A stretch of 64,000 bases of DNA from Loxodes magnus (taxonomy: Eukaryota; Ciliophora; Karyorelictea; Loxodida; Loxodidae): assembly GCA_946699065.1 (NCBI GenBank), contig CAMPDV010000018.1, forward strand, positions 372,001 through 436,000. The letters are read 5' to 3'. Both the position numbers and the translations under genes were made by a program. Shown one piece after another: positions 22,535-34,196 of the stretch (its first letter is position 1; each line of letters starts with the position of its first letter). The notes beneath the pieces are model-generated. The model had not been told where the DNA came from. It saw only the letters and a program-made list of their open reading frames with translations, and made no database searches.

Positions 22535-25128
22535 AATAAATTTATTTGATTTATTTATTTTATCCTTTTAAAGTAATTTAAATCATAAAAACGATGATCT
22601 ATTTTAATATTAATTGTTCTAAAAATATTCTAGAACATTTATACAGTAAATACTCTATATTCTAGACCTATCTTTTACTGCTTTAATTTCAAATGCACTC
22701 ATTTTATAATATTCTTTTATTCTACTCTATGATTTTTTAATTTCCTTAAGCATTTGAGTGTTATCATTTTAACTATAGCAACTTCCTTAAAATTTATTAA
22801 AAAAGAAAACAGAAAGCATCTTATAATTAAAAAATTCCTTTATAAGCAAGGATGATAAATGAAAATATTAATATTAATTAAGTTTTATAGACATAAAGCT
22901 TAATCTCACTTGATTATTTATTTTGATTATTTCTATTTAAATTAATTCAACTCTAGCTTTCTCTAAATTCCTCTTAAATTAAAATCTTTTAAGAAGGAGA
23001 TCAGTATAACTTTAAGCTTAATTTGATTGAAAAGCAGCCTTTTTATGCATAATCTTTGATTAAACTATTTTAAAATTAAAATTTCAATAATTTATTGATT
23101 ATTAATCTAAGGAAAAAGGGAAAGCATAACATAATTAATTATGCTTATCTAATAATATTTCTATAAATTTGAATGATTAATAAATTAACTAGCAATGCTA
23201 TTTAAGATCACATAATAGATCTGATAATTATAGCTTTATAGTCATTTAATTTTTGATATAAGCTGCGTAATATCGTATCTATTTTATTATTATTTTACTA
23301 CAGATTGCTTAAATTACTATAGATCTTAATATTTGTATTTCTCAATGATATTTAATCATTTTAAAGTGATCTTTAGAATGATTAAATAATAATAGTCATA
23401 TTACTTTAATAATGTAATTAAAATTAATTTAGCCTTTATTTGTTTAGTAGTGTAAGTTGGACTTACAGTATGCAGATTTTATTTAAAATAGTATTACTAA
23501 ACAAAATTATTAAAAGTACTGATTATTCTATTTCAACTTCGTTAAGTGTAGAGAATTATTTAAATGCATAATGACTAATAATTTGATGTATCTGCTTTAA
23601 CTTATTCTTTTACTTATTTCTGCTCATTCTAAATAGTTCTTCATTATAAAATTTAGCTCTCTAAATTTATAGCTAATAGTATTATAAGTACACTCTTGAG
23701 TTAATTATTTGATTAAGGTTCAAAGCTTTTTAAATTCTAAAATAGATGAATTTTCCTTTTTTCAATCAAAAGACAAAGCGTAAAAAGATATAGCTAATAT
23801 AAAATCTTGATAAATAAGTAGAATTCTATAAATGATAAAGTGAAGGACGAATTAAATTTAAGCTTGAGGCTTTGTGAATTATCTATTTAATGCAAATAAG
23901 AAAATAAATTAAAAACTAGATTAATTATAAATTTATAGATAAATACTTAAAATAAATTTTATCATGCTATAAATATATACAAATTTAGTTGCCTTTTATG
24001 ATTGCAAAAATAGTGAACTATTACTATATTTACAATTTATAAAAAAAGTTGAAAGAAGTTAATAGTAAAAAAGTTGGCCTTTACGTCCAGTGAATTTTTA
24101 AAAGTCTTTTCTTTAACTAAAGGGTGGCTTTGACTTAATTAATCTTCCAATCTTATTTAAAATTTGGTTTCCACTGTTAAGCCTTTTACATCTAAAGATT
24201 ACTCTTAAAATTCCTAATATTACTACTATAAATTTTTTTCTATATATTTAACATGTTGGAGTGAATCATATTTGAAATATGTATTTTATTATATTTCTTC
24301 TATTTTTCTTAGATTTGGTTTCTTCACTAGCTTCTATTATAATGATGATACTTTTAATATACATAACAGCGAATTTTTCTTCTAATGTTTTATTATTATC
24401 AATTTATTTTGATGTCCATAGGAATACTTCCTTGTTATTCATTGATTCTTTATATAATTTCTTATTGGATATCCTATTTTTCTTAAATTTCTAATATTTG
24501 AAATTTGAATTAAAAAACTAAATATAGCATTTAAGGAATATTATTAAATTATTTGTCAATTTCTTCTATTTTATAACTAATTTACGATTATATGCTATTT
24601 ATTGAATCTTCTATTGATGGAAATTATAGGGTTAGCAATTATCTTATTTTTCTAGTATCTATTCTCATTTTTCAATTTTTGATCTATGCCATTTTTAATT
24701 CCTTATATATTTGATATTCTTTACTGAACTAATTATGCAAAGGATTCCTAGGATTATTGTCCTTTATTTATTAAGGTGAGTATTCGATTAACTTAGATTG
24801 TTATTCAAATCTTTTGGTATTCGTTGAGAGAGGACTATTGTTTCTTATGTGACATTTGATTTTTACCTTAATAAAAATATTAGAAAAAATAGATAAAAGT
24901 ATTATATATAAAAGTAAAATAATCATTAATTTTAAATTATAATAGAATATAAAAATTAGCTTACTCAATTAAAATATCATATTAAAGATTGTAGTCTAGC
25001 TATTTAATGAAATTTTGCATTAGAGAGATGCTAAAAGGAAGTGAAATTAGTTTAAAACTACAGCAAGAAGTTAAAATTAAATAAGAACTTTAGAGCTAAC
25101 TCAATAGCAGATATTAGCAGTCTAAATT
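22535..25128. other. Long AT-rich spacer
   Basis: About 2.6 kb. A plus frame around 24279-24494 is open even under the standard code but encodes almost only Leu/Ile/Phe/Ser, typical of AT-rich noncoding DNA. From 25009 a frame with ATG (MKFCIREML...) runs into the next gene and may be its true 5' part. Otherwise nothing supportable. Confidence 0.45.
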
Positions 25129-25764
25129 ATGAACTTTTTGGATTTCAAAGAAATGCTGAAAAAGCTAAATCCTCCTCTTGGTAAAAATAGCAAAAAATTC
25201 AATTAGTATGAACTTTTCACTCTTTTCAGACACTGATTATGGAAAAATCATAAGTAACCTTAACTTTATTAAAATGATTCACATGGAGAAGAGTTTACTT
25301 TCCTTTAAGATTTGAATTAAAACAAATTAATAGATCATAATTAAGGATAAGATTCATAAAAATTAAGATAAGTCATATATTTTCTACAAGAAACAAATAT
25401 AATATCTAAAAATTAATTCTTCAGAGATTTTATAAAAAACATAGTGATCAAGCATTAATTATTTTACTCAGATAACTAAAATCAATAAAATTTCATCGAA
25501 ATAGAAAATTTTTTAAAAGTTGGTCCTAAAAATAACATTTAATTTTTGGATAAAGATCTTTTATAGAAGTATGCTAAACATTTATAAGAAAGTTGATTCT
25601 AAATTAACTTTAAGGTATTATATTTATACTTTAAGGTTTGTACTCATATTTAGAGAAATTGTAAACATAATTCTTTATTTAAGCTTAAAAAATATAGTAG
25701 TATTTAAAATAAATGCATCATTTTTACTAGGAAGAGAAGATAGTTAAATATATAAAAATTATGA
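25129..25764 (+). CDS. Hypothetical protein
   Basis: 211 codons from ATG to TGA (25762-25764) without splicing. The first half is protein-like (FKEMLKKLNPPLGKNSKKF, then ELFTLFRHWLWKNHKQPQ) with a TGA read as Trp between two other aromatic residues; the second half is more AT-rich and less convincing. No motif or family recognised. An upstream frame (ATG 25009) ends in the very bases where this one begins (ATGA overlap), so the two may be exons of one gene with an intron I could not place. Confidence 0.35.
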
Positions 25765-25839
25765 ATTTATTATATATAAATTATATATAAAATAGCGTCT
25801 TCTTAGAATAAAAAAAATATATAGACAACTCTCAATTTT

Positions 25840-26560
25840 AAATACTAAAAGGAATTGGAAAAGTTATCCACAGAGATAGGATTTATAAAAATAAGTTATT
25901 AAGCTAAACGAAAAAATTAGACTCTGCTATCAAATGCTGTGAAGATAAATAATTAAAAAGGATAAGTCAACAGTAAATCTAAATCATCAGAACTTAATTT
26001 CAATAAGCATAGATAAAGGAAAAACTTAATAATATTGCAACATATATGCAAGAAATAATTTTTAAAACATAATCCAATTGATATAAGGCAAAATAAATAC
26101 TAGTCTATAAATAGAGAAAGCCTTCAAAATGCTGGTTTTATAAAAGAAAAAGACATTTAGTCAGATAAAGTTTGCAATTAATAAAAAAAACAAAAGATAA
26201 ATGAAAAAAAATTAAATAAAATGAATTAACTATATTGTATACAATAAGGGATTATAAAGAAGAAAATTCTACTATGGATGAGAACTGCATGAAGCAAATA
26301 AAATATTAAAACAAAGAAGATTTTTGAAGGAATATTAAAGTCATATCATACTACAAGAGGAATAAAGAACAGTAGAAAAAGAAGAAAAGAAACATTTGAG
26401 CAAATAAATATGAAAAAAACAGAATTTTTATATGAGAAATAAAAATAAACTTAAAGAGACTAACCAAATAATGGTAGATCCACTATAATTAATTATTGTT
26501 TTTATTATTATTTTCTATAACTAATAAGAAAATAAACTATCAAAATAAATAAATCAATTA
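25840..26560 (+). other. Coding-like but frame-broken region
   Basis: All three plus frames take turns in showing Lys/Glu/Gln-rich, coiled-coil-like residues: about 25880-26070, 26070-26290 (ends TGA) and 26275-26500 (ELHEANKILKQRRFLKEYQ). A 25-nt GT..AG segment near 25965 would join the first two. This is either an intron-split gene whose splice sites I could not settle, or a decayed one. It may belong to the membrane-protein gene that follows. Confidence 0.3.
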
Positions 26561-26577
26561 CAGAATAAAACTTTTTA

Positions 26578-27988
26578 ATGGACTTAAAATTTAATTTTTT
26601 AGGAGAATTAGAAGTTAAACCTTAATATATTTCTTTTGGAGCAAATTTAGAAGACATCATTTAAGATGTTTTAGAAGCTTTGAAATATTTTTAAGTATGG
26701 TTTTATTTTTAAGGTTTAATAAATATAGAATTTGTTAAATATTTCTATTTGATCCTAAACATAATATTTTATGACTATATCAATAGATTGCATTTTCCTT
26801 TAGCTAGAAGTAAGATGAAAAGGCATATTAGGGAGATAAATTTCAATTATGTGTTAAATAAGCAAGCTTCTGCTATTAATTATTTTAACTTCACTTAAAA
26901 ATTTGTGGAAGATATCAAAGCATTTTAGATGATTACTTAGATTGTTAAGGAAGCTTTTGGAAAAAGATTGCTATTTATGATACTTAAAGAGGGAACATTA
27001 AATACTTTTATAATAGGAGCAATAATTTTATATTATATATATCTATTATATGTTTATTAGACCTTTAAGCTAATAAATTAAAATAGTAGCAGTAATAAAA
27101 AATCTATAACCTTTATAAAAGCTTAAACTACTTTAAATATAATCTCTGTATTTTCCAATAATTACTGAGCCTATCTAAATGAAAAGTTACTTGTTATACT
27201 TTATTTTATACTATTTATTCTCATTTTTTGTATTTATTTTAAAAGAAAAAATTTACAATTATGGAAGAATTCAAGCCATCTAAATAGGCTTTTTGATTTT
27301 ATTAATAGAATACAAGATGGAAGCAATTATAATTATGAATTTAAGAAGAGAGAATGGTTTATCTTGACTGCTGCTATCAATCTTTGACAGTCTTTGGATT
27401 CTGATAGTAATTTTACTAATAATGTTTCTTAATTTTCTTAAGTATTAAGTCAGGTTAAAACAAGACAACACATTTTGATTTAAATTAGTTTTTCAAATAT
27501 ATTGCAAGCAATAGCTTTTTAAATTAAAAATTATCTAGATTTGAATATTAAAGTTATATTTCTTTCAAAAGTAGTTATCAACTAACTAACATTTTAAAGC
27601 GAAATTAATCTTAATTAAGAATGCTTAGATTTAGAAAAATAATAAGATTCTCAAAAAGTAAAAGTTTCTCTTTAAAAACTTGTAAAAAATACTTAAAAAT
27701 TATAAGAATAAACCATAAAATTACACGATTTAATAATTTAAATAATCTATAATTAAATAATGTTTTTACTAATTATGTCTTACATTCTATAAAGAAATTT
27801 TATACATTAGATAAAAAGCCTTAAGAAATAAAAAGAGTAAAGTTATTATTTTATTAAATTTTAAAACACTTACATCAAGTTAAATACGGCACCGAGGGGG
27901 AGTAATACAAGGAGTCTTAATTCAAGTTATTATTTAGGTTAGTTCTGTATTTTTAATTAAAAATTTAAATTAGAAAAAAATTTATTGA
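26578..27988 (+). CDS. Membrane protein with two TM segments and coiled-coil tail (3' end uncertain)
   Basis: Reads MDLKFNFLGELEV at the start, then polar helices (KMKRHIREINFNYVLNKQAS), a first hydrophobic segment (TFIIGAIILYYIYLLYVY), a short lumenal loop, a second one (LLVILYFILFILIFCIYF), a charged domain (FDFINRIQDGSNYNYEFKKR) and a Gln/Lys/Leu-rich coiled coil. TGA near 27166 and 27387 are read as Trp. The frame has no clear stop: after about 27880 it enters AT-rich DNA, and reaching TGA 27986-27988 needs a 25-nt GT..AG segment near 27902. A small GC-rich spot (GGCACCGAGGGGGAG, 27888-27902) sits at this point. No family recognised. Confidence 0.45.
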
Positions 27989-28947
27989 ATTAAAAAACTA
28001 ATTTAAATTAAAAAATTATATTTCTTTATATTTTTAATGTAATAGTTTCAATAACTCTTTTATTTTAAAATTTTCTTTAATTGTTTTAATTTTTTTATGT
28101 TTTCTATTTATTTTACATTTCTTAATTTATTTCCTTTTATCTTTTATCAAATTTAAAATAGATTTTAAGTTTATCAAACGAACAATAAAGCTTTTAAAAA
28201 TAAAGGGATGTTACTTTAATCAGATTTTTAATTTGATCTTTATAAATAACTTTTTAATTTTTCTATATTTTAATTTAAAATAATTTAAAGAAGCTTATAG
28301 GAGCATTATAATTGATTATTTATCATTTTTTTATCTGCTCAATTTTATGAAACAAGCATTTCTTTTTTCATATTAAAAGCAAGAAAATTAAAAAAAATTA
28401 TTAAGTTTTTTGTTTAGCTCAAACGTAAATTACTTTTCATTAAATTATATTCCTTTATATGCTTTTAAATATGTAAAGAGAAAATTAATAATAATTATGC
28501 TTTAAAATGTATAATGATATTTCTTTGCATTTCGAAGTAAAAAAGAGGCTTAAATTAAAGAATTAAAATATAAGATGATTAATAATGATACAGATAGATT
28601 TTCTATTAAATATAGAAATTAGAGCTATTATATTATAAGTATCGCTAAAGAAACTTTTATAATCTATCAATTAAAATGATTTTAATTAGCTATATCATAC
28701 TTCCAAAAATTTAATAATATGAAGAGATAGTTCTTTAAGTATATTTCTTAAGTAATCTATTTACCTAATATAGATAATAAAATGAGCTAATGTCTTAGAT
28801 GAATTATATTATACAAATTATTATCTAGTATCTATAAGAATAGTTTGCTTTATCAGATTTTAATTATATGAAATTTAACGTATTTTTAATATTTTAATAA
28901 TTAGGGTAACTTAAATTATTATCATTAGAAATAAATAACTTAATTAA
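27989..28947. other. AT-rich intergenic stretch
   Basis: No supported gene; very AT-rich with T-runs, nothing repeated. Confidence 0.6.
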
Positions 28948-31359
28948 ATGAACAAGATTTTTAACGCTAAAACAGAAAGGAGCTTTTCTGCTGATAGCGA
29001 AAATTTCGCTTGTCCAGTTTTACTAAATGCTTATTAAAAGAAAAATTAAGATTAGGATTTGTGAGTAGATGAAGTAGACTAAATATAAAAGCTATCACCA
29101 ACTCCAAGTGAAAATAATCTAAGATGCAACTAAAATGATGAGGAAATCAGTACAAAATCAAGTAATTAAATTAAGAAAAATTGTTAGTCGTAAGAAAAAA
29201 TCGTAAATAAGAAAAATAAGGAAAGATAGTTAGAAGGAAGTAATTTCTTATCTGATTTACATAAAAATTTAGTTTTTAATTAGATTTTTAAAAAGAAGAG
29301 AAGACATGCATATGAATGCATGCAAACTATAGATACCTAAGAAAGCGTTGAAATATTTTTTATATGAAAGCAATTTATCGAAATGGAGTTTATTCATTTG
29401 CTTTATTTTGTGTTTGGACCATTTTGTCTTCCTTTTTTACTCTTAATCTATAACTACAACTTTATCTGGAATATAGGCTTTATAGGACTTAATATTGCGC
29501 ACTTTTTTTAATTATTAATGTTCGCATGTAATGTTTTAGGAGTAATAGCTCTTTCTACAAATGATGATATAGAACATCATACAGATATAGTTGTAATTGT
29601 TTTTGGAACACTTTTTATTCGCTATATTTATATAGCCTCTAAATATGGATATTACTCTCCTTAGAGATTCGATAAGTATAAAACTTAGAAAGTCGATATA
29701 ACCCAAGATTTGTTACTTACCTCATGAATCACAATTTCTGAAACTACTCTTAACTTAGAACTGGAAAGAGTGTTTAAAAGGCATTAATTTAATAAAAAAA
29801 TTTTTAAGGTTAGATTTATTGGGAAGCTACAAGAACCTTGAATATAGTATATTTAAAAGTTTAGTTAAAATGATTCAGAGATAGACTTAGCAGGAGAAGA
29901 TGATTATATTAATGGCAAAGTACTTGCTTAGTCAATGTGTATGAAGGCTTGCTTAATAAATTCTAGAGGAAAAATGAAAAATTTTTTATTGATTACCTTT
30001 GGGTTTATTTATGGGTTTATTCCAATAATTCGATATGGTATAGTTTATGGATGTGACGAACTAAACATAATAGAATGAATTTTTTATTTATGAGGTATGA
30101 TAATAGCTGCCTGGTAAACATGAGCTATAGTAAGTTTTATTGATATTACTTGATATGATATAAGACGCAGAGTTTTCCTCATGCATCATTTGACTTATTT
30201 TATTTCTAAAAGCAATAATGATCTTAGTTAATAGGATATCAAGGGACTTCCTAAATTTAATATCTTAGACGAAAAAACAATAATTTCATGATATTACTTG
30301 AGAGTGATTGTTCTCAATTTTGGTAAGAGATTTAGTAAAAGATTATTCTTATATACTTCAGTTTACCTAGGATATTCGCTAATATGCTTAGGTGTATTCT
30401 TGGGAGCCATTTTTGGAATTATATAGGGAAATATTGCAACTAGTTTCTTGTTGACTTCGATAGTTATAATTTTAGTGATATCATTAATAATATTTATCGT
30501 TATACTTGGATCGTAGCTGAATGATATGTTTTTAATCCATAAAGATCATCTCATGAAAGTTTAACTAGAAATTAGAAGAATTCTTATTTAATAACAAGCC
30601 GATTATCATTTTTTGCTTATCTAGAAGCAACTTGAGCAAGCACAAATAACGATTGATACTATTATTAGAAAGATAGAATGCGATTAAGAAAATGAGTTTA
30701 TTTAAATTTTGGGAATTAAAACTGACAATAGTCTCATCAGGAATATAGTTGCTCTTTTAGGGAGTATGGTATTCAGCTTGTTCCAATTTATATATAAGTA
30801 GTAATGAATAGAAATTGCAATAATTTCTCTTATTTTCTCTAATTTTCTAGCTATTTTTTAAAGTAAAGAAATAATCTTTTATATCTAATGTTTTTTATAG
30901 ATAAATGATTACTCTTGAAATTCATCATTTAATGTCTCAAATTTCCTTGTTATTTATAAATGCGCAAGCTCTTTTATTAATACATTTATTTAATAGTTTG
31001 ATTAGTAGAAATATAGTTATATGGCTGCCTAGAAGCTAACTATTAAAACAACTATTATTAAGCTTGATAATTATTGGTACTAATAATTAAAAAATGCATA
31101 GTTTCCTTGCTGAATTCTTAATTTTTAGATTACTTATGTGTGGTATCAATGGGCTAAGAAATATTACTATAATCAGATGAAGCATCTACATAAACTTTAA
31201 AAATCTGCTAAATGAAAACAACAGAAGAAAGTTCTAAAGCACATTTTAATTCTGTAGTATAAACATTATAATGGAGTTACTTTTAATCAAACTCTCTTTT
31301 ATTGATTCAAAATATGAATTTTAGGTATTCTTCAATAAATGAAAAAAAATCCTCATTGA
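28948..31359 (+). CDS. Polytopic membrane protein of unknown family, very rich in TGA-encoded Trp
   Basis: 803 residues if the TGA at 31357-31359 is the stop. The N-terminal ~120 residues are polar. At least six to eight hydrophobic segments follow (FVFGPFCLPFLLLIYNYNF; FLLITFGFIYGFIPIIRYGI; VYLGYSLICLGVFLGAIFGI; SFLLTSIVIILVISLIIFIV), separated by charged loops, with a coiled-coil-like stretch (QKQLEQAQITIDTIIRKIE) and a basic C-terminal tail. By my count 15 Trp codons are TGA and 5 are TGG. At 30799-30807 TAG-TAA-TGA stand in a row in frame; the TGA could be the real stop (619 residues), but the next ~180 codons still look like the same protein (a further TM segment, then a Lys/Tyr/Trp-rich tail). 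Function unknown. Confidence 0.7.
30799..30807 (+). other. TAG-TAA-TGA in frame inside a gene
   Basis: All three standard stop codons occur consecutively in the frame of the polytopic membrane protein. TAG and TAA are Gln; TGA is either Trp or the true terminator. The downstream frame remains membrane-protein-like, which favours Trp. Confidence 0.6.
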
Positions 31360-32625
31360 AACAAATAAAAAATAAAGGTAAATAAAAATGAATTAAGAAA
31401 TATAATTAAAATCTATTTAAGCTATTATCATAAAGTAATAATTAGTAATTAAAAGCTAATTAACTTTTTTAAGATTATTGATGAAGAATTTACTTTTACA
31501 ATCAATTTTTGCAATACATATTAAAAGCTGAATATTAAATAGGAAATTTTTTAACTTTAATTTAGAAATTAAAAATAATAAATGTAAAATTAAGTTGCTA
31601 GCTGCAAATATTTAGATAAAATAATAGCTATTTATGTAACTTTTTAGTTTGAAGTTGTTTTTTAATTTAAAAAAATTCTGAGAATTTCTTTTACTTTCGT
31701 TCATGAAAAATTTTAAGAAGCTTTATTTAGTAAATGAACAGCTAATTATATCAAACTGAGTGTTATAAAATTTATATCTGATATCATGCAAGAAAAACAT
31801 TTTGATCTTTAAGTAAAAATGAATAAAGCATTACTTTTATTTAAATTATTAAAATGTTTAAGTATATACTTTTAATGTAAAGTATAACAGAAAATTGAGA
31901 TAAGCTAGATAAAAAAAATTTACCTTGATGAGCTAAGGTTTTTGCTAAAATGAATTTAAGATCTTAATGAAATTAAAGAACTAAAGAAGAAAATGCTTTT
32001 AAAAATATCCATATATTAAGATTGGAATATTAGATAATTTCAGAACAAGATGAATTTTTAATTTCTATCTAGATCCACAGTTTTAAGGTGAAAAAATCAT
32101 AATAAAGGTATAGAATAATTAAACAACTTCATAAGCTTAAAGCTTTTAAAAAGATTTGAACTTGATTGATAGAAGTAGTGATAAAAAAGTAAAAGAATAT
32201 GATTAAGATATTAACATTTTTATGAATATTATAGTCTATTTCTTTTGATTATTAAAATTTTCTATGTTTATTTAAGCTGAAAAAATGTTCTTCAATAAAA
32301 CATCCAATATATTGGTGTGAGTTTTGTAAGAATGGTTGAATAATTGGATAATAAACCTTACAAAATTGTGAATTTTATTTTATAAGCCATATAATATTTG
32401 TTCTAATATATAATTTATAATTTATAACTTTCTTAATCTTACAATATCTCTACTCTAATCTTAACTATAATCAAAAATTTTAAAGTATCGAAGCTAATTT
32501 GTGTTTAAAAAGCTTTAAAAATGCCTAATATAAATTGAACTAGAATTAAAAAAATTTGATAGAATAAGCAGCTAGCAAAAGTGATTGATTAATTGTTATG
32601 AAACTTTAATAATTTGCTTGGTGAA
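31360..32625. other. Spacer, frame of upstream gene stays open
   Basis: Reading on from the upstream gene gives several hundred codons broken only by TGA, but base composition drops to near-pure A/T and I take it as spacer plus 3' UTRs of the two convergent genes. Confidence 0.4.
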
Positions 32626-33874
32626 TCAAAGTAAAAAGTGCTTTGGTTAAATGAATTTTTTGTTTATTAGCTAAAGCTAAAAGAAAAAATAGGCTAATTA
32701 CCGTTTAATTAAATGTCTTTTAATTTGAGCTTTAAGAGTTGAAGTAAAGAGTTTTTTCATAAGGCTCAACTAAGTGCCATTTGCTCTATCCACAATCATA
32801 ATAAAAAAATTCATATCTTCTTCCATCGAAATTGAACATAAAAATTCTGTTTCTTCTGAGTAGTGGTTAAAAAAAAGGCGAATAGTAGCTTAGTCCTGGG
32901 AATTATTATCCATGGATTAAAGGAACTTGCTTCAAATCATAAATATAAGTAGACCCTAAATTATCACAGTTATCTCATAGAAAAACTGCATTTAGATTCT
33001 AAACATAAATAGAACTTGGAGATTAAGTCTATTTTGGAATCATGTGTTCTGAAATAGTTCATTTATTAAATCTTTAGTTATAAACCTAGATTATTTGAGT
33101 GTTATTCGCCTAATTATTCTGCTAAAAGCATCCTAAAGCTAGTAACTGCTTTTAAGGTTGAACATAACAGCAAGCAAAATCAAACGTGGGATTAATAATT
33201 TATTCAATTTATTTAAATTACTTGGAATGAATTTAGAAGACTTCACAATGCCTAGTCTATTTCCCAGAGATAATAAAGACTTAATTATTTGCTGTATCAA
33301 CTACCATTCTATGTAAAATTCTCTTTTATAGCATTTAGAATTCTTAAATCTCTAAGTTTTAGTACTGCTTAATCTGAGTTTTTTAATTAAGTAACTTTAA
33401 ATTTGTAAGATCAATAAAAGTAAATCTATCAGAAGCAATTTCTTTATTATCTTTACTTTCATTGCTATTAAGGGATAAGTTTCCTCCTGAAACAAAGCAG
33501 TTGTAACCTTATTAACAAATAAACACTGAAGTATCTATTTTAGGAGTATTTAAATTAAACCTATACATTATGAGATCATCATATGAATAGCACAATCCTA
33601 AATTAGAATACTATCTTAAAATTAGATATTAATGTGGTCAGTCTAAGTATGATAAATTAGGCAAAATTTCGTATTTTAAAAGTAGCAGAGGTATTTTATA
33701 AAATTATATTTAGGTTCTTTATTACTCAGATAAACTCTGTATTTAATAGGTATCTTTATTTATTTGATCTTTCTATGTTTCTTTTATCAGGTTTCTGATA
33801 TGTAGAATTCTGCCAAGTTATCTAAATTTTTCGTATTTGCTTCAATTTATATTTAATTCTTATACACCTTCCAT
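32626..33874 (-). CDS. Kelch-repeat protein
   Basis: 407 residues in two exons (25-nt intron at 32677-32701). After a ~90-residue Lys/Gln-rich helical head, kelch-type repeats follow with the pattern of hydrophobic strand, Gly-Gly or Gly-x and a later aromatic: LGLCYSYDDLIMYRF, YNCFVSGGNLSL, ANNQVFIISGKQT, LLALGCFQQNNQANNTQ, YVQNLNAVFLWDN, RNRIFMFNFDGRRYEFFYYD. The paired GG is often degenerate. A kelch propeller is a protein-binding platform; without a RING, BTB or F-box here, the partner is unknown. It lies just downstream (same strand) of the paralogue of the 9.8-kb coiled-coil gene. One TGA (WPHQYL) and several others decode as Trp; stop TGA 32628-32626. Confidence 0.8.
32677..32701 (-). 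other. 25-nt intron near the kelch gene 3' end
   Basis: Minus-strand GTAATTAGCC...TTCTTTTAG, with a pyrimidine tract before AG. Splicing leads to a TGA 18 codons later; unspliced the frame has no stop for >150 bases. A 31-nt variant ending at the next AG gives the same downstream frame. Confidence 0.6.
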
Positions 33875-34196
33875 TTTAATCACATTCAGAAAGATTGATA
33901 AATTAGAGCATATAAGAATTTAATAGACTTCAATAATTACGGATATTGAGATTGAATGGTAGACTATTTTAATTTGATTAATAAAGCTTTATTAATTTGG
34001 CACAGCTCTTGTAATCACTTTTGAAAATTCCGAAAATACAAGTTAAAAACTTTTATATTAGTTCTAATACTTGATATCTTTTAAATCTTAAAAGGGCTAA
34101 AATGCTGACTTATTAAAATACTTAATAACTCATATATTTTATAACTATTTGTCTCTACTTTTAATAGAAGACCTTTTTTGATGAGCTTTTATTGAT
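33875..34196. other. Short intergenic stretch
   Basis: AT-rich, no feature seen; presumably 5' leader of the kelch gene and 3' end of the next gene. Confidence 0.6.

Noticed and set aside
24279-24494. Plus-strand frame of 71 codons, Leu/Ile/Phe-rich
   Set aside because: Composition is that of AT-rich noncoding DNA; no charged loops or family features for a membrane protein.
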